A stretch of 64,000 bases of DNA from Penium margaritaceum (lineage: Eukaryota; Streptophyta; Zygnematophyceae; Desmidiales; Peniaceae), in NCBI GenBank assembly GCA_023375785.1, contig SZWC01007270.1, positions 56,668 through 120,667 on the forward strand. The letters are read 5' to 3'. Shown here piece after piece: positions 12,020 through 24,011 of this stretch (positions are counted from its first letter, which is position 1; the number at the start of each line of letters is the position of its first letter). The notes beneath the pieces were generated by a model. It made no database searches, was not told the origin of the DNA, and worked only from the letters and a program-made list of their open reading frames with translations. A program made the translations under genes and the position numbers.

Positions 12020-13720
12020 TTCACTTGCTAGAAATGTCCTTCACCTTCTTCCATCTTCATATGGTGACGCACTCGAGATTTAATGAATACGTTGAGTATT
12101 CCTAGACGTCTATCGTCATCACGCGTTTGAAAGAACGTCGAACGTCGCGGTGCTGCTAGCGTTGCGCAGGCTGCGCGGAAACCCATGGAACATCCATGTC
12201 GGGCTGTCGCACCGACATTTCGGAGCACCAGCATGTCTCCCCCGTTTTGAACTACATACAACACGATGGGGGGTAAACGTTTTTCAAATGAGAATTTGAG
12301 CGATTGTCGCACAGTTCCTATCTCGTGTTTTCCGATATAATTTATGCAAACGAATCATCAACATTTCACAAACCACATGACGCAAACGTGCATGGGATCG
12401 AATCGATAGCAGGGCTGGTATCCATCGAACGAACAAGCTTGCCATCGAGTTGTCTGATTTTTCTAGCATGTAGGGTGCGGCTGGTAAACGCTGGAATCCA
12501 TCGTTAAGCGCTTTCGGACAGTTCTTTGAACCGTTTTTTTGGAGGACTTTCCCAGTCCAAACACCTCACCCTGCATACTTCCTGATCTCTTTGCTGGTCA
12601 GGATGGAGATGCAGGCGGTCAGGTCCAGATTGACCTTCTCCCGACTGCGGACGAGCATCGAGCTTCCAACTATGGACGTTCACACGTCATTGGTGGAAAC
12701 GGGGATTGTTCGTCAGATTCTATTCATCCATTGCTGTGCCATGTGGGGCCCGCCAGGATCGCTGAGCAAGGGAATGATAAAGTTCTTCCGGACGAATGGA
12801 CGTGAAGGGCCGAGCTAGTCTACGTGGACGAACTGTAAGGCCTCATCACAGCGGACAGGACTGACTGCCCAACCCTGGAATTCATCGTTGAGGCGGCCCA
12901 ACGACACATTACAAGCCGTTTACCAGTATAACCAGTTTTGTCTCAACTTCTCTGTTCAAGCAATAAAACATGATTCTCACTACTCGAGTCAATGACCGAA
13001 CACGTCAACGAAACCCTGACGATACACGATAATCCTGACGTCCTGGATTTCACCCTGCGCAATGCGTCGCGAATTGCTCTTTTGGTCATTTAGAGGTTGA
13101 CCACCTTTTCCAGTCAACCACAGTGCACGAACGTAAGAAAAACGTTCACAACGCAACCGCACCAACAGAAAGCTTATCGTTTCTTGACCTTCTTTGTGGA
13201 GGTAGTTAAACTGTAATAGAGACGACAAACGGTTTGTGGCTTGCTGAACCGACTCTAGTGCAACACACAACCGACAGGACTTGATATATCCAGAGGGAGC
13301 GCAGAGAATCCACGGGTAACACGGTACCTCCGCCCGGTTCGACCAAATCCCTGAAACGCCACAATTTTCTTGGTTCTTATTCCAGAAATTCAGGCAAGTT
13401 GCTCTCGATAGGTGACTATTTCAAAATTCAGAGACTGGATGATGGAGAGTTCAATGGGGTAGATGAGAATTTTCATGCGGCTTTGGTGACGGTTTCGATA
13501 TTTCACGGGCGTCGACGAAAATGATGTCCTGGTTTTATGGGTGACCGCCTGCATCGTTATGCGCTTCCACATAGCGCTTCGAGGCATGATACTTCTTAAG
13601 GAAAACATAGTTTTAGCATTACTTGCGCAGGCTGCGCAGAAACATGTCGCGTTTCTGGCGGAACACAAAGAAAGTTCAACGTCATGAAGGACTTGCAAAC
13701 CTGTCAACTATCTGACAGGG
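12020..13720. other. GC-richer patch with unrecognised gene-like open stretches
   Basis: Clearly richer in G+C than the DNA on both sides. An 88-codon plus frame at 12539-12805 opens MEDFPSPNTSPCILPDLF, and a shorter one starts at 12991 (MTEHVNETLTIHDNPDVLDF). Overlapping minus frames at 12989-13270 and 13390-13707 are just as long, so no strand is favoured. A GCGCAGGCTGCGC phrase occurs near 12158 and again near 13625. I do not recognise any family. It may be a decayed gene, a decayed transposon or single-copy DNA of different origin. Confidence 0.25.
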
Positions 13721-13984
13721 CAAGCATACATGTCAACATTCAGACGAAGCACGAAAAATGTCACTTTTCCACTTGAGCACAAAAATTTTCAACATCTTTC
13801 TGCTTGCGCAATATCACCAAACGCTCCATCAACCCAAACGTTTGTGATTTTAGACCGATTCTTTTACTTTCCCTTAGTGTAGAAGTAGACATATAAAACA
13901 TTTTTCTGAACATAGGGAGTTGCACTTGATCAACGTTGTTTGAAAAAGAAAGACCTCAATTGGATTTCACTAACTTTGTTGCTT

Positions 13985-14290
13985 TTGTGAAGATATCGCT
14001 ATCAACCTTAGCTAATGTGCGCTCTTGACACATATGTTAACCATATTTAGCATGGTTTCTGAAAGGCCACACAAGAATGTCACACTTTCAAGCTGAGACA
14101 ATGATGTCAAATCCCACAAAGATACAATAATTTGATTTTTTCTTAGGCACCAAAAATTAGGTATTTCTTTAACAACATCTTGGAACATATTCCAAGCCTT
14201 TTTCTTTGGTCTATCCTTCTTACACACATGCATAAGTGTGCTATTGACAATTTTGGTTCCAATCACAAGTTTTAATGATAAGGCTTTTTC
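13985..14290 (-). pseudogene. weak PPR-like protein remnant
   Basis: The minus frame read from about 14290 to 14012 is one of the most protein-like host-type frames here. It contains VIGTKIVNSTLMHVCKK followed by KKAWNMFQDV and VTFLCGL, which recall the helix pattern of plant pentatricopeptide-repeat proteins (VxxxLVxMYxKCG...AxxVFxxM...FxxxL). Only about one motif is visible and key positions deviate. Its upstream side meets the TRIM-like element at 14291, so an insertion may have cut it. It could be chance resemblance. Confidence 0.22.
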
Positions 14291-14452
14291 TATATCAGAT
14301 TCAACAAAATCCTTGGCCAACTAGGCTTAAACCACGGTGCTTGAGGATCTCCAACCCTCAAGCCATCCCGTATCACTGCACATTGTCCAAGGAGAGCCCG
14401 CTCGTGCCACATGGCTCCTTCAATTTTTTTCAGGTGGCACAATCAAGCTACA
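14291..14452 (-). repeat. 3' LTR of TRIM-like element 1
   Basis: Partner of 14535-14694. Its minus-strand start TGTAGC abuts the polypurine tract. The far end is less certain by a few bases. Confidence 0.6.
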
Positions 14453-14521
14453 CTTCCCCAAAAAAGAGTGAGAGCCGCCTCGCCATCTCCGGTAATCCCA
14501 ACATCGAATTCGAGCCTTAGA

Positions 14522-14533
14522 GCTCTGATACCA
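14522..14533 (-). other. primer binding site of TRIM-like element 1
   Basis: Exact TGGTATCAGAGC on the minus strand, complementary to the 3' end of plant initiator tRNA-Met, just inside the right LTR. Confidence 0.7.
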
Positions 14534-14534
14534 A

Positions 14535-14694
14535 CATAGTATAATCAACAAAATCCTTGGCCGACTAGGCCCAAACCGCGATGTTTTTAGGTCACCGACC
14601 CTCAAACCATCCCGTCTCACCACCCACAGTCCCATGTGACCCCGCTCAAGACACATGGCTCCTTCAACCGTCACCGTGGAACTGCCACAAAACA
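14535..14694 (-). repeat. 5' LTR of TRIM-like element 1
   Basis: Shares the words CAACAAAATCCTTGGCC, ACTAGGC, CAAACC or TAAACC, CCATCCCGT and ACATGGCTCCTTCAA (plus strand) with 14291-14452. The outer edge is placed where TGTTTTGTGGC (minus) aligns with TGTAGCTTG of the other copy. Confidence 0.6.
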
Positions 14695-16239
14695 TTGTTG
14701 TTACCCCTTCTCTTCTACTCATAACACCACATGAACATCCATTATGCTACGTAGTGGAATATTTTTCATTATATTGTGAAAACAACAATGCCGAATCAAG
14801 AAATACACATTTTCTCTCTTTGTGAAGTGCAACAACTCTATCTTGTCATGCGAGATGTGGCATGTTTTTTGCCCTTAAAGAAACCATGCTTTTTTTGTTA
14901 TTAGAAGGCGTGTATTGGCCAAGGATTTTATGGCATCTTCACACACATAAAAAGGGGTAAAAAATCCATTTGAGTTCTTGATTTGTCAAACACTAATCCA
15001 GTAAAACCCATTCATTTTTCAAAATGAATGTATACGTCTACTTCTTCATGCACATAAAACAAGAAATTGAGTGAATAATACAGACCTTTTGGTCAATATA
15101 GTGTTTTGATGTAACACAACTAGAAATAAATTTCAATTCTGTGTCCCATCCAAAAATGACAAGATTACTTTTTAACATTCATTTGTGCCCGTTTCAAAAA
15201 TGGACGTTTTGTGTGCCCCCTCGAAAGGTTCTTGCTTTTGTGTGCCTCGTTAAAAAGTTGACATGTTTGCATGACCCACCACCAAGTTGAAATTCTTGTT
15301 TGCACCGTCAAAAGACCTGCATTTATTCGTGTAATTATAGAAATCCCACTAAAACTGATTTTTCCTCGTACTTGCAACTTGAACATGCCCTTCTGATAAA
15401 GTTGCAATTAGCTCAGTTTGGACAACCTATGAACTTGTCCGTCTCAAACCACATCTAATATGCTTGTTTTCCTTTGCCACACAACGCCCTTTTCTTGCCC
15501 CTAAGTTCATTCAGTGTGAGAGTTGTTTCCCACAAAATGAACAATTCTAGAACTTGTTTGGTTTCATGATACGCCTATCATCCTAGCACTAGCTAAATTA
15601 GGATAAATGAAAATGGCCATTAAGCTCAGCCCTGTTGCATGATTAGGTTATCTCCTTGTAGCGAATGTGAAAACTTCCCTCCAAAATGAATCTTGAAAGC
15701 AATTAGGCTCAATTCATGCTCGCACCAAGCTCTCAAAAATGGAGAGGCAAGCACAAATAACCTTGATCACTTGATCTCGGTCTTTTAGACTCATGCAGTG
15801 GTTGTCAACGTGCATGTTTAACTCAGAATCTTCAACATTTCCAAGTCTTAAAGATCCATGATTAAACATGGGTTAGCAAGTGTGCAAAACTTCAACCCCG
15901 ATGGCTTTAAACAAACCAAAACAAATTCCCTTTGCAAATGGCTATCAGAACTTAGGAGGAAGCATGGTACATCCGGATCAAAGCCAGGTTGAGTCCAGTA
16001 ACAATTTGTGACTGGTCGTTGTGAATCACATTGCCTTCACTTCGTACTCTGATGTTGTTCCCATACATCAGTCCTTTGACTTCAAATTTTGCCAAGAATT
16101 TAACCCAAATGGTTGCTTATTTGACTCAATACATGGGTTCTTTACGGAAGAAGGAACCAAAAATCATGGAATTGGATACATGACTTTAGTTGGGGAAGAT
16201 TGGTCACTAATTACTTTGTAAATAAATGTACTTGAAGCT
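14695..16239. other. AT-rich unclassified DNA, contains a 29 bp minisatellite
   Basis: No coding frame of note. Apart from the minisatellite at 15182-15340 I see nothing that can be named. Confidence 0.45.
15182..15340. repeat. degenerate minisatellite, period about 29 bp
   Basis: The word TTTGTGTGCC or close variants recurs at 15182, 15208, 15237, 15266 and about 15297, with a weaker copy near 15325. Spacing is 26-31 bp. Each unit continues with an A-rich half. Because the period is not constant or divisible by three, it is not a coding repeat. Confidence 0.5.
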
Positions 16240-16577
16240 TGAGCAAGCTTCCTACAACACGTACGTATGTGAAGCTTGACCCACTAGGTCATAATCAAGG
16301 AGATATTAGGTCTTTGATTCTCAACCCATCCCATCAAGCCACCCATGGGCCAGGAATTGGTTCAATCCATGTGGAGAGGTAGGCCCATGCTACTTTCCTC
16401 CCACCTAGGATTGGACCAACCTTAAGCGTCCACGAAGGGATGTGAGCCCTGGCACTATGATGCAAGTGTAAAAAACAAAACCAAGAAACTTGGCCCACTA
16501 TGATGAAACTACGATCATCGACCATCTCTCACCCTCCACCCATCCCGTCCAACCTCCAACACGCTCGGCCCATGCCA
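16240..16577 (-). mobile_element. TRIM-like miniature LTR element 2, decayed relative of element 1
   Basis: On the minus strand a repeat of about 120 bp starting TGGCATGGGCC (16577 down) is followed by TAGTGCCAGGGC (16457-16446), a degenerate form of TGGTATCAGAGC. After about 40 bp come a polypurine tract (GGTGGGAGGAAAG, 16405-16393) and a second repeat starting TAGCATGGGCC (16392 down to about 16240). Both repeats carry the GGGATGG and TAGTGGGYCAAG words also present in TRIM-like element 1. It has no coding capacity. Left limit uncertain by tens of bases. Confidence 0.5.
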
Positions 16578-18000
16578 TAATTCTTATCTAAACGATTTCA
16601 TGTTAGGTCAAGAATGAAAAGGTATTTGGGTAGACCAGCAAGGCAACTCACCCTATATATCAAATATTAGGATCTATAGAGAATTGGAGGTAGATGAATG
16701 CAAAACATATAAAAGATAGTTTTGCATCATGGACAAATCCTATGTTTATGGTTTATTGCATTGAACATTCTTCCAAAAAGCCCATGAATACCATTTTGAC
16801 AAAACACCCTTCATAATGACATACATATGATGCAAAATATATTCAAGAATGTGATTGTTTCATGAAAATCAATAAAAACGCTTCCACAATTCCATTGTCA
16901 ACAAAAACTAGCATGAAAAGTACAAAGGGGACTTCTTTTACATACATGGAAGGCCTTTATCTACTATTTTATTCAGTTTATGAGAATCTACTCATTTTTT
17001 GTATTATTTTCTTAAGATATAGTTGTAAAACATATAGAACCACTATCTTGAATTCCATGTCAAGTATGTATGGAAAGTACTTTTTAATCATTTCACACTT
17101 TATATGAATACATCTTGTTTTGTTCATACTCATAAACTGGAGAAACATTGTCCATGTCATGATGTGGCTCAATGTGAGGATGCCATCAGGATGCCACTAA
17201 AAGACAAGCAGAATTTTTCATTGGTAATTTGAATATCAATAGTTCATTTGAAAACTATGCATTTGGTGATAGTTTTTGCTAAAGGTAATAGCTATGGGGC
17301 TTTAGCAACCCTCAAAAAATTGATAAATGGTGCCCCTTGATTTTCATGTTCATCTTGGGATGGAAACCGATAACATGGATCAATGCTGAGTGTCTCAAGC
17401 CAATTATGTCTAAATTTTTCATGCATTACTATTACGTCAAAGCGAATTCATAGGAACTCCACTACATGAGAAAATACCCTACCACAATATCGGATAAGCA
17501 ACTTTTGTAATAAATAAAACATGGAACATGGCTTAGATTTTCTTCAAACACTATGAGAGGGGCCATAAAATCAGAGACAGTACATCTTGAATTCTTACAT
17601 GTGCCCATGCATGGATACATGAAACACAAATTCGAGGAAAACATTGTGCAATGAGTCAAAAAGAGATTCAAACTAACACCCTTTACCCTCATTATATGCA
17701 TGCCTCTTGTGGCGAGCGAGGAAGGCATGCATGATACCTCGAGACCAACAAAACAAATGAGTTGAACACGACATCTTGTGCCTAGAAATCAAGGCACTTG
17801 TTTAATGGTGGGGTACTACGCCAGTGTACCGGACCAACACCAAAGGGAAAGCAGATGACCGTCTTTATCCAGTATAAAAGTAGAGATAACATTCATGCCT
17901 AGCGGTGAGCAGATCATGCACTCGGTTTCTAGTGCGCTCTTTTTTTTGCGATTCTAAGCCATGCAATATTACCATGCATCAAAACACAAGTGCACAAAAC
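16578..18000. other. AT-rich unclassified DNA
   Basis: Only short frames with high Lys/Ile/Tyr content typical of random AT-rich DNA. No domain, RNA gene or element end recognised. Confidence 0.5.
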
Positions 18001-18292
18001 AATTCTCTCTCACTCTCTCTCTCTATCCCTCTCTTTCTTTATATCTGCCTTACCAAATATCACTCTTTCTCTCCCTCTTACACTCCCTTTCAATCTATCC
18101 TCCCCTCCTTTGTCTCTCTCTTTCTCTCCCCCCCCCTCTCTCTCTCTCTCTCTCTGTAGACACATATGAATATACATTACTATGAATATCCCTCTCTAAA
18201 TATCTTCCTCTTTTTATGTTATATTCTCCTCTCTCCCTATCTCATGTCTCTTTATCTCTCTCCCCCCCCCTCTCTCTCCCTCTCTATCTCCA
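18001..18292. repeat. CT-rich microsatellite
   Basis: Imperfect (CT)n with CCCT interruptions at 18001-18160 and 18215-18292, separated by a short AT-rich spacer. Open Ser/Leu-rich frames through it are products of the repeat. Confidence 0.85.
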
Positions 18293-20389
18293 TGGCTTAA
18301 ACCTCAAATACATGAATAAATCTTTTGCATAGATCCTAAACTTATGTCATTTTTGGGTTTTTTTTGTACTTTTATTGAGTTTTCTTTAGACACAAGAGTC
18401 CGAGTTTACTTATGACCTAATACTATCCCAATGTCTTTAAGCTATCTCTCTGTAACAATTCATACATTTTCTTTGACATGACCTGATTGTGGAGCTTCTC
18501 TTCTAACTGTCACAAAACTACCACTATTGCCAAATACGCTAACCCTTAGTTCAACTTTTGAGGATTGTCAAGGACACCATGGCGTCGCAACCTCCTATCA
18601 GTGGTCAAGCCAACACTATCCGATCAAACCCCTCCTAGTTTGAGACATAGTGTATATGGGCTAGTGAGCTCAATTTCCTTGCAAATTTGCACTTATTGTA
18701 TACAAAGCACACGATTGATCATGTATGACATTATCGCTTGTTTGCCACTTGCTTGCCAACAATCCAAGATGTTCAACTATATCAACGCTCAAAATCGGTG
18801 TCAAGAGTGAACGTTATGTTTCTAGCATTCTTCTGCTACAATTAACCAGAAACGGCGGACAATCTTCTCCTTGCAAGTATACGGTCATGTTTTTTGCCAT
18901 CCGATCTATAACCCATTTAACCTTCATCGAAGTCGAAATTGCTTTGACATCTCAATATTAGAGATTCATTCTTTAGGTCTCAGCATATGTATTGAGTGAC
19001 AAGAGAGAAAGGTCAAAAATGTTGGCTGGTCACACCCTTCATAACTCTTTTGCCAACTAATGGTCTCTCCATAGTCAATAAATAAGAAGAATAACTAGAG
19101 TTTTCATAGAGAAGTGTGAAGGGCAGGGGATGAACAAAACCTTTGACTTATCTCTTAGCCTTTTTGGTCAATATTTGTGATTATGTCTTCTATTACAATA
19201 ACGTTTTGTCACTACACAATGAAAAGAAACAATTTCCATGTTACCGTTTTACAGTAACACGAAATTATTGCAACTTTGGTGGTCGTGCATATGAAATGCG
19301 CAACAAAAAAAACATGAATGAACAACCCTTGTGCAAATGAAAATGAGAAGGACGCATGGGAACCACCATATCCCATTTAATGGCTGGTTTGTAGGTATTC
19401 CAAAGAGTCCAATTTTTCTTACAACTAGGTTGTGAGAGAACCGCGCGTAACATTTGAGATAGAAGCAAGCAAAAACAATCTTTAATCAATACATATGCTA
19501 CTTCGTATGATAACGAAATTCATCAGAGCATTTTGTTGGGCTTCAGTGAAGAACCTCTTCTTTGACACACGTTTTCAACCTCTCTTGTATAGGCCCAATA
19601 GCACTTAAACCCTGATTTCAACCGTATCTTCCAGCTTCTTGTGACTACTTACTTCTAGATTAGCCAAAAACTTCCTTCTTAATAATTCCATACCTTTCTC
19701 TTCTAACTACTTCAAATATTAAAAAATGTTAGCCATGCCTACAAAGAGGATAAAGCACGTCAATATTTTGCTCTCACTACATCACAACTCCAAGGCATTC
19801 CAAAATTCATCTTTGCAGATTGTTATTAACATAGTAGGGATTGCAAGGAGAAAATGGTAACACCTGTCATGTATTGGCACAACCAGTTTTGCCTTGGCTT
19901 CCAAAGGCGACCATACACTTAGTGTGTGATAAGTGTACTTCACCACTCATTTAGAGTGCAGTCCTCACATGAACTACCCCATATTGTTGGGGGCTTCTAG
20001 AAACTCTTGCAAGAACTCAAGCAATGAATCAATTGAAAGGCTGGTGCAAAAAAAATCAATACAAATTGAATATTGGTAGACTATCTTGGACATACATATA
20101 TCCATCAAAACACTCTACCAACAAGAAACTACATAAGCCAAAGACAACAGATTGAACACTGGTCCAATTTTGTAGGTATAACAGTGAAGTACATTATGTT
20201 TTCATTTTTGTGGATTTTGTTAAAAAACAATCATGATGGACCCAAGCATTCACAAAAACATGTTGTATATAAAGCAAAAAAAGGGGAAATATATCAAATT
20301 TGTCCCTCATCTTTCATAATTTAAAACGTAGTTTAACATTATATACTATGATTTTCATAGTTTAAAGGAACTTGTTCCCAAATATAACA
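18293..20389. other. AT-rich unclassified DNA
   Basis: No gene, element end or tandem repeat that I can support. Open frames are under 85 codons with no recognisable motif. Confidence 0.5.
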
Positions 20390-21010
20390 AACATGACTGC
20401 ATAACAAGACACATGGGATAATTGCTGCACCTAGTGCGTTTGTAGTCTAGTTTTGTATGGTGATGAGCACACTTGCCACATGCATTGGCCACATACACTG
20501 AAATTCCTCGTAAGAAAAGAAAGTTATGTCCACAAAGGAAATGATGCAAAGTGCGTTCTGACACATGAGGATGAATAGCACACTGGGTGCACTCTTCACG
20601 TACTTGTGTATGGTGATAGGGCACACTCGTCATATACACTAGATCCCCGCACTACGGGGCTTTCTATGAAGAGAAATTTTGTGGAACGTAAGACAATAAA
20701 GAAGGTGTAATAAAACACATGAGAAAAACTAGCACACTGAGTGCGCTCTTAGTGTACTTCTGTATGGCGATTGAGCACACTAGCCACATACATTAGCCCC
20801 ACGCACTAAGGTCCCTTTGGAGAAGGAACTCTTTTAACCATACAAGACAAAACACAAGGTGCGATGAGACACATAAGACAAAAAGGTGCAGTAACTGTAC
20901 TCTTGGCGTACTATTGTATAGTAATCAATTGCACTAGCCACATACACTACCTTCACGCACTGAGGTCCCTCTTAAGAAGACATTGTTTTGGGCATAAAGG
21001 ACAAAAGGAA
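20390..21010. repeat. tandem array of four 153-154 bp units
   Basis: The phrase TGTATGGTGATGAGCACAC or a close variant starts at 20454, 20607, 20761 and 20915, giving periods of 153, 154 and 154 bp. Each unit also has a GCACAC-GTGC-CTCTT block before it and a CACATACAC...GCACT-GGTCC block after it. Units are diverged but almost constant in length. The length is in the range of plant satellite monomers that match a nucleosome. Confidence 0.8.
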
Positions 21011-23330
21011 ACTCATCCCATACACAGTGAAAGGAATGTAGGGAAAGGTGCAACGAACCTCCATTGAAGAGAGTACACTCAAGGCACACATTAGAAAAAT
21101 AATGCATGAAATGGTCTTGATTACCCATACCCAGGAGATAAGGGCCAAGGCAGCCTGATTTGTAGTATATTCCAGGTCCATACACGAGAGTTTTGAGCTT
21201 TTTGCACGAAATAGCTCACGAACCATCCAAAAACATATTTGGAAGGCTAACCAAGACATGGAAATGATCTTAGCACATGGGGGGAAATGTTTCACCCAAT
21301 ATTCTTGTTAGGTGAGATAAGACAAGGTGGCACTAAAAATGAACCAGGCAATATGTAACGGTTTGGGCCCGAGCAGGCCTACAAGTAGTTGTGGAGTTAT
21401 GTGGATTGTATCAAGGACAAGGCCATTTGAGAACACCTCAATCCATTGTTGGAGAGGGTTTAATTGGTGAAAACAAAAGCAAACAGTGTTTAGTTTTCTT
21501 TACTACACTACGAGGGGACAAACGCCCGAAATGTTTTCGTGAATTTGCATATGGGTATGGATAACCACTGCGCAAAAGAGGATCCTGGTTTGCACATCTC
21601 TGCGACAAGAATCTAGTGTCTCTCATAAACGGAGGCCCAACCACGTTACATGTTAGGAGATTTTTCTCCAATCTGTATCACAAGATGGAAAGAGGTTATA
21701 TCACTGGAAAACATGATTATATACCTTGGTTTAGGGGAGGAACTTCTCTGAGAAGCAATGTGATGGGATTGAGGGACGATCTGATAAGCTAGTCATTTGT
21801 TCCTCTAGGGACATAAATACAAGGGCAAAAACTTTCCTCTAAAACTTATGATGCTCTAGCGCATGGGTGGGCATGAAGAGTGACATGGATAGGGTCCACC
21901 TAGTAAGGGATGGAAAATGAGAGTGATGGGTTAGGAAGTGGATGTTATCTGTATTTATAGGCCTACATGATCTTTAACGATGAATTATCAAGTGTGCACA
22001 AGGGAGAAGGAAGCAACGTTTTGTTACCAAGAAAGGGGCGTGCAATTTCTACGGGCCTCCATGATGCATTTGTGAGCAGTTAACCAATACAAAAGTGGGC
22101 GTTTAATGACATCGTCAAGGGTTATTCCCTTTCATAAGATCTAACATCCTTGTCAAAGAACTTAACGGGGCTTACATTGCCTTTTTAAGTTATCCATGTA
22201 TGTAGTTTTTGATAAGTCCATCAATACGATGTTCTGAACCCCGATCATTGTTCTCATCAAAGGGTTTTCATGTTTCCCATAGCCGTTCTTTGGAGAACCC
22301 ATCGATTTTGGAAGTGGCACTTCCTCCTACGGCATGAAAAGTACACATGGTGAAAAACACAGAAGAAGATGATTTTTGAGGTAGGCTTTGTGTGCTGTGC
22401 TTCCTCCAAGTTTGTAGTGAGCATGCTTCAATGACAAGTGTTGGGATTTTGATTGTGTTATGCGGAGTAAAACATGGACTATAAACATGTTGATATTGTG
22501 TAAAAAAATATTTCAAAGGAACACAAGACACTTAAACAAATAGGAGTAAACCATACATGTGATTCAATGAGAAGTGTCAAAACTACTGACCACATGCATA
22601 AAAGCGTGGAAACAATAACATGGCAAATTTAAGTCTTAAATATGATGCATATATTCTGTGCAAAGACGGGTCATGAAAGTTTTCCTGAAGAAACCTCGTA
22701 GGAAAGTAATGGACATTCAATCATGCTGAGCCGTGTCATCTTAAAGAATGAGAATCGTCATGTAGTTGACCAAATAGTTTAGGAAAGTTGCTACGCTTTG
22801 CAACAGTTCTCTTGAAACTTATGGAAACTTGTCAAACCTGTCAGAAGTTGCAAGAACCAGAGATTACAAGCCAGTGAAGTTGGCCAGAATGGCCACCACC
22901 AAAGAGCGTACACATAAAAAAATGGCAAGCGGTGGACCATGAATATGATGTCATGCACAAAGCTTGGGATGCATTGCAAGGCGTAGGTCCATGCCACCCT
23001 GGACAATTGTCAATCTATTGACCGTATGTCATGTAGTTTATCACAAGGCTCCCAACGATAGTGTGAAAGCTACTAGCCCTACCAGTAGCACGTAAGCTAC
23101 TTTCATTCATAAAAACTACACTAAAATTCTTATAACACAAAGCTTGCACATGTGTGAAGAACATCACCTCACACGCTTGGGATAAGCACGTGTAACTTCC
23201 ACATGGATTCAACATTTTTTATGTTGCATTGATGAAGTATTATGGAGTTTTTTGCATGTATACATTACTACCTAAAAATCCTAGAAGACGCTATTTGGCA
23301 ACTTAGCAACAAGCAAGCGGATCCATGAAT
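21011..23330. other. unclassified DNA
   Basis: No defensible gene. A plus-strand stretch near 22806-22850 contains ETCQTCQKLQ, faintly like an integrase zinc-binding segment, but nothing around it supports this. Otherwise nothing recognised. Confidence 0.4.
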
Positions 23331-23465
23331 GATACATACTTTCCATATGCCAGATAATTCAGGCTTTGTGCTATCAAAAGGCCCAACCAATGCGTTGAGG
23401 GTCCACCCTCATAACTACCTAGCATGTTTATGAGGGTTTTTTGTTGCCACTCATTTGGATGTTTT
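23331..23465 (-). repeat. dispersed repeat, copy 1 (related to 25200-25335)
   Basis: ATAATTCAGGCTTTGTGCT and AAAAGGCCCAAC here match ATAATTTAGGCTTTGTGCT and AAAAGGCCCAAC at 25216-25252. Weaker similarity extends about 70 bp further (TGAGGGTTTTT against TGAGGATTTTT). The second copy directly follows the integrase tail of element F, so this is probably the 3' tail of another copy of that element family. Confidence 0.5.
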
Positions 23466-24011
23466 CACAGGCATCAAAATGGTTGATCATCTCGATCTTA
23501 TTCTTCCACATCGTGTGCACCCACCAATAATTGCCATGGTCATTTTCTATCCACCAAGAGTCCTGGGATTCTACCCATCGAGACTCGTGGAGTTCCAAGT
23601 TGGCTAGCGTATCTGGACGTCCCATCAAGCATCAACATGTGCACAAAAGAAACTACTATAGAATTCACAAAATCAGTTCAAACTATAACAAAAACAATGT
23701 TCTTTCGACATCACCATCAATTACACAAAAACAATAGCCACGACCAAGTAAGGGTTGTCCAGGTTGTGTACAAGTAGCCTAGATTGCGCACATTTGCAAT
23801 GGTTTGTAAACAACTGGCTATGGCTGTATATGGCTAACCATGACCATGTGCGGTCAGCCAATGCCATGTTTGGAGACCCGGGATGGAATTTGGCTATCAA
23901 GAGCCATGTATAGCATGCCAAGGCTGTCTACAAGAGCCAAGGGACTGCATGAGGGCAACCTAGGGTGAGCATGGTAGGGGCCTTTGAAGGGAAAACACTG
24001 GATGTCCAGTA

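Larger units (their letters stand above)
14291..14694 (-). mobile_element. TRIM-like miniature LTR retrotransposon 1, no coding capacity
   Basis: Two direct repeats of about 160 bp (14535-14694 and 14291-14452) flank only about 80 bp. On the minus strand the right repeat is followed by TGGTATCAGAGC (14533-14522), the classic initiator-Met primer site. The left repeat is preceded by a polypurine tract (TTTTTTGGGGAAG, 14465-14453) and begins TGTAGC. This is the architecture of terminal-repeat retrotransposons in miniature, which rely on proteins of other elements. The repeats are clearly diverged, so the copy is old. Flanks show no convincing target duplication. Confidence 0.65.

Noticed and set aside
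14286-14699. Target duplication of TRIM-like element 1
   Set aside because: TTTTC and TTGTT do not match, and the ends are uncertain by a few bases.
17905-18185. Ser/Leu-rich open frames
   Set aside because: They are translations of the CT microsatellite.
20390-21010. CRISPR-like array or tRNA cluster
   Set aside because: Units of 153-154 bp are tandem and contain no tRNA fold or spacer pattern.
22806-22850. Integrase zinc-binding motif ETCQTCQKLQ
   Set aside because: Single short resemblance with no neighbouring histidines or pol sequence.
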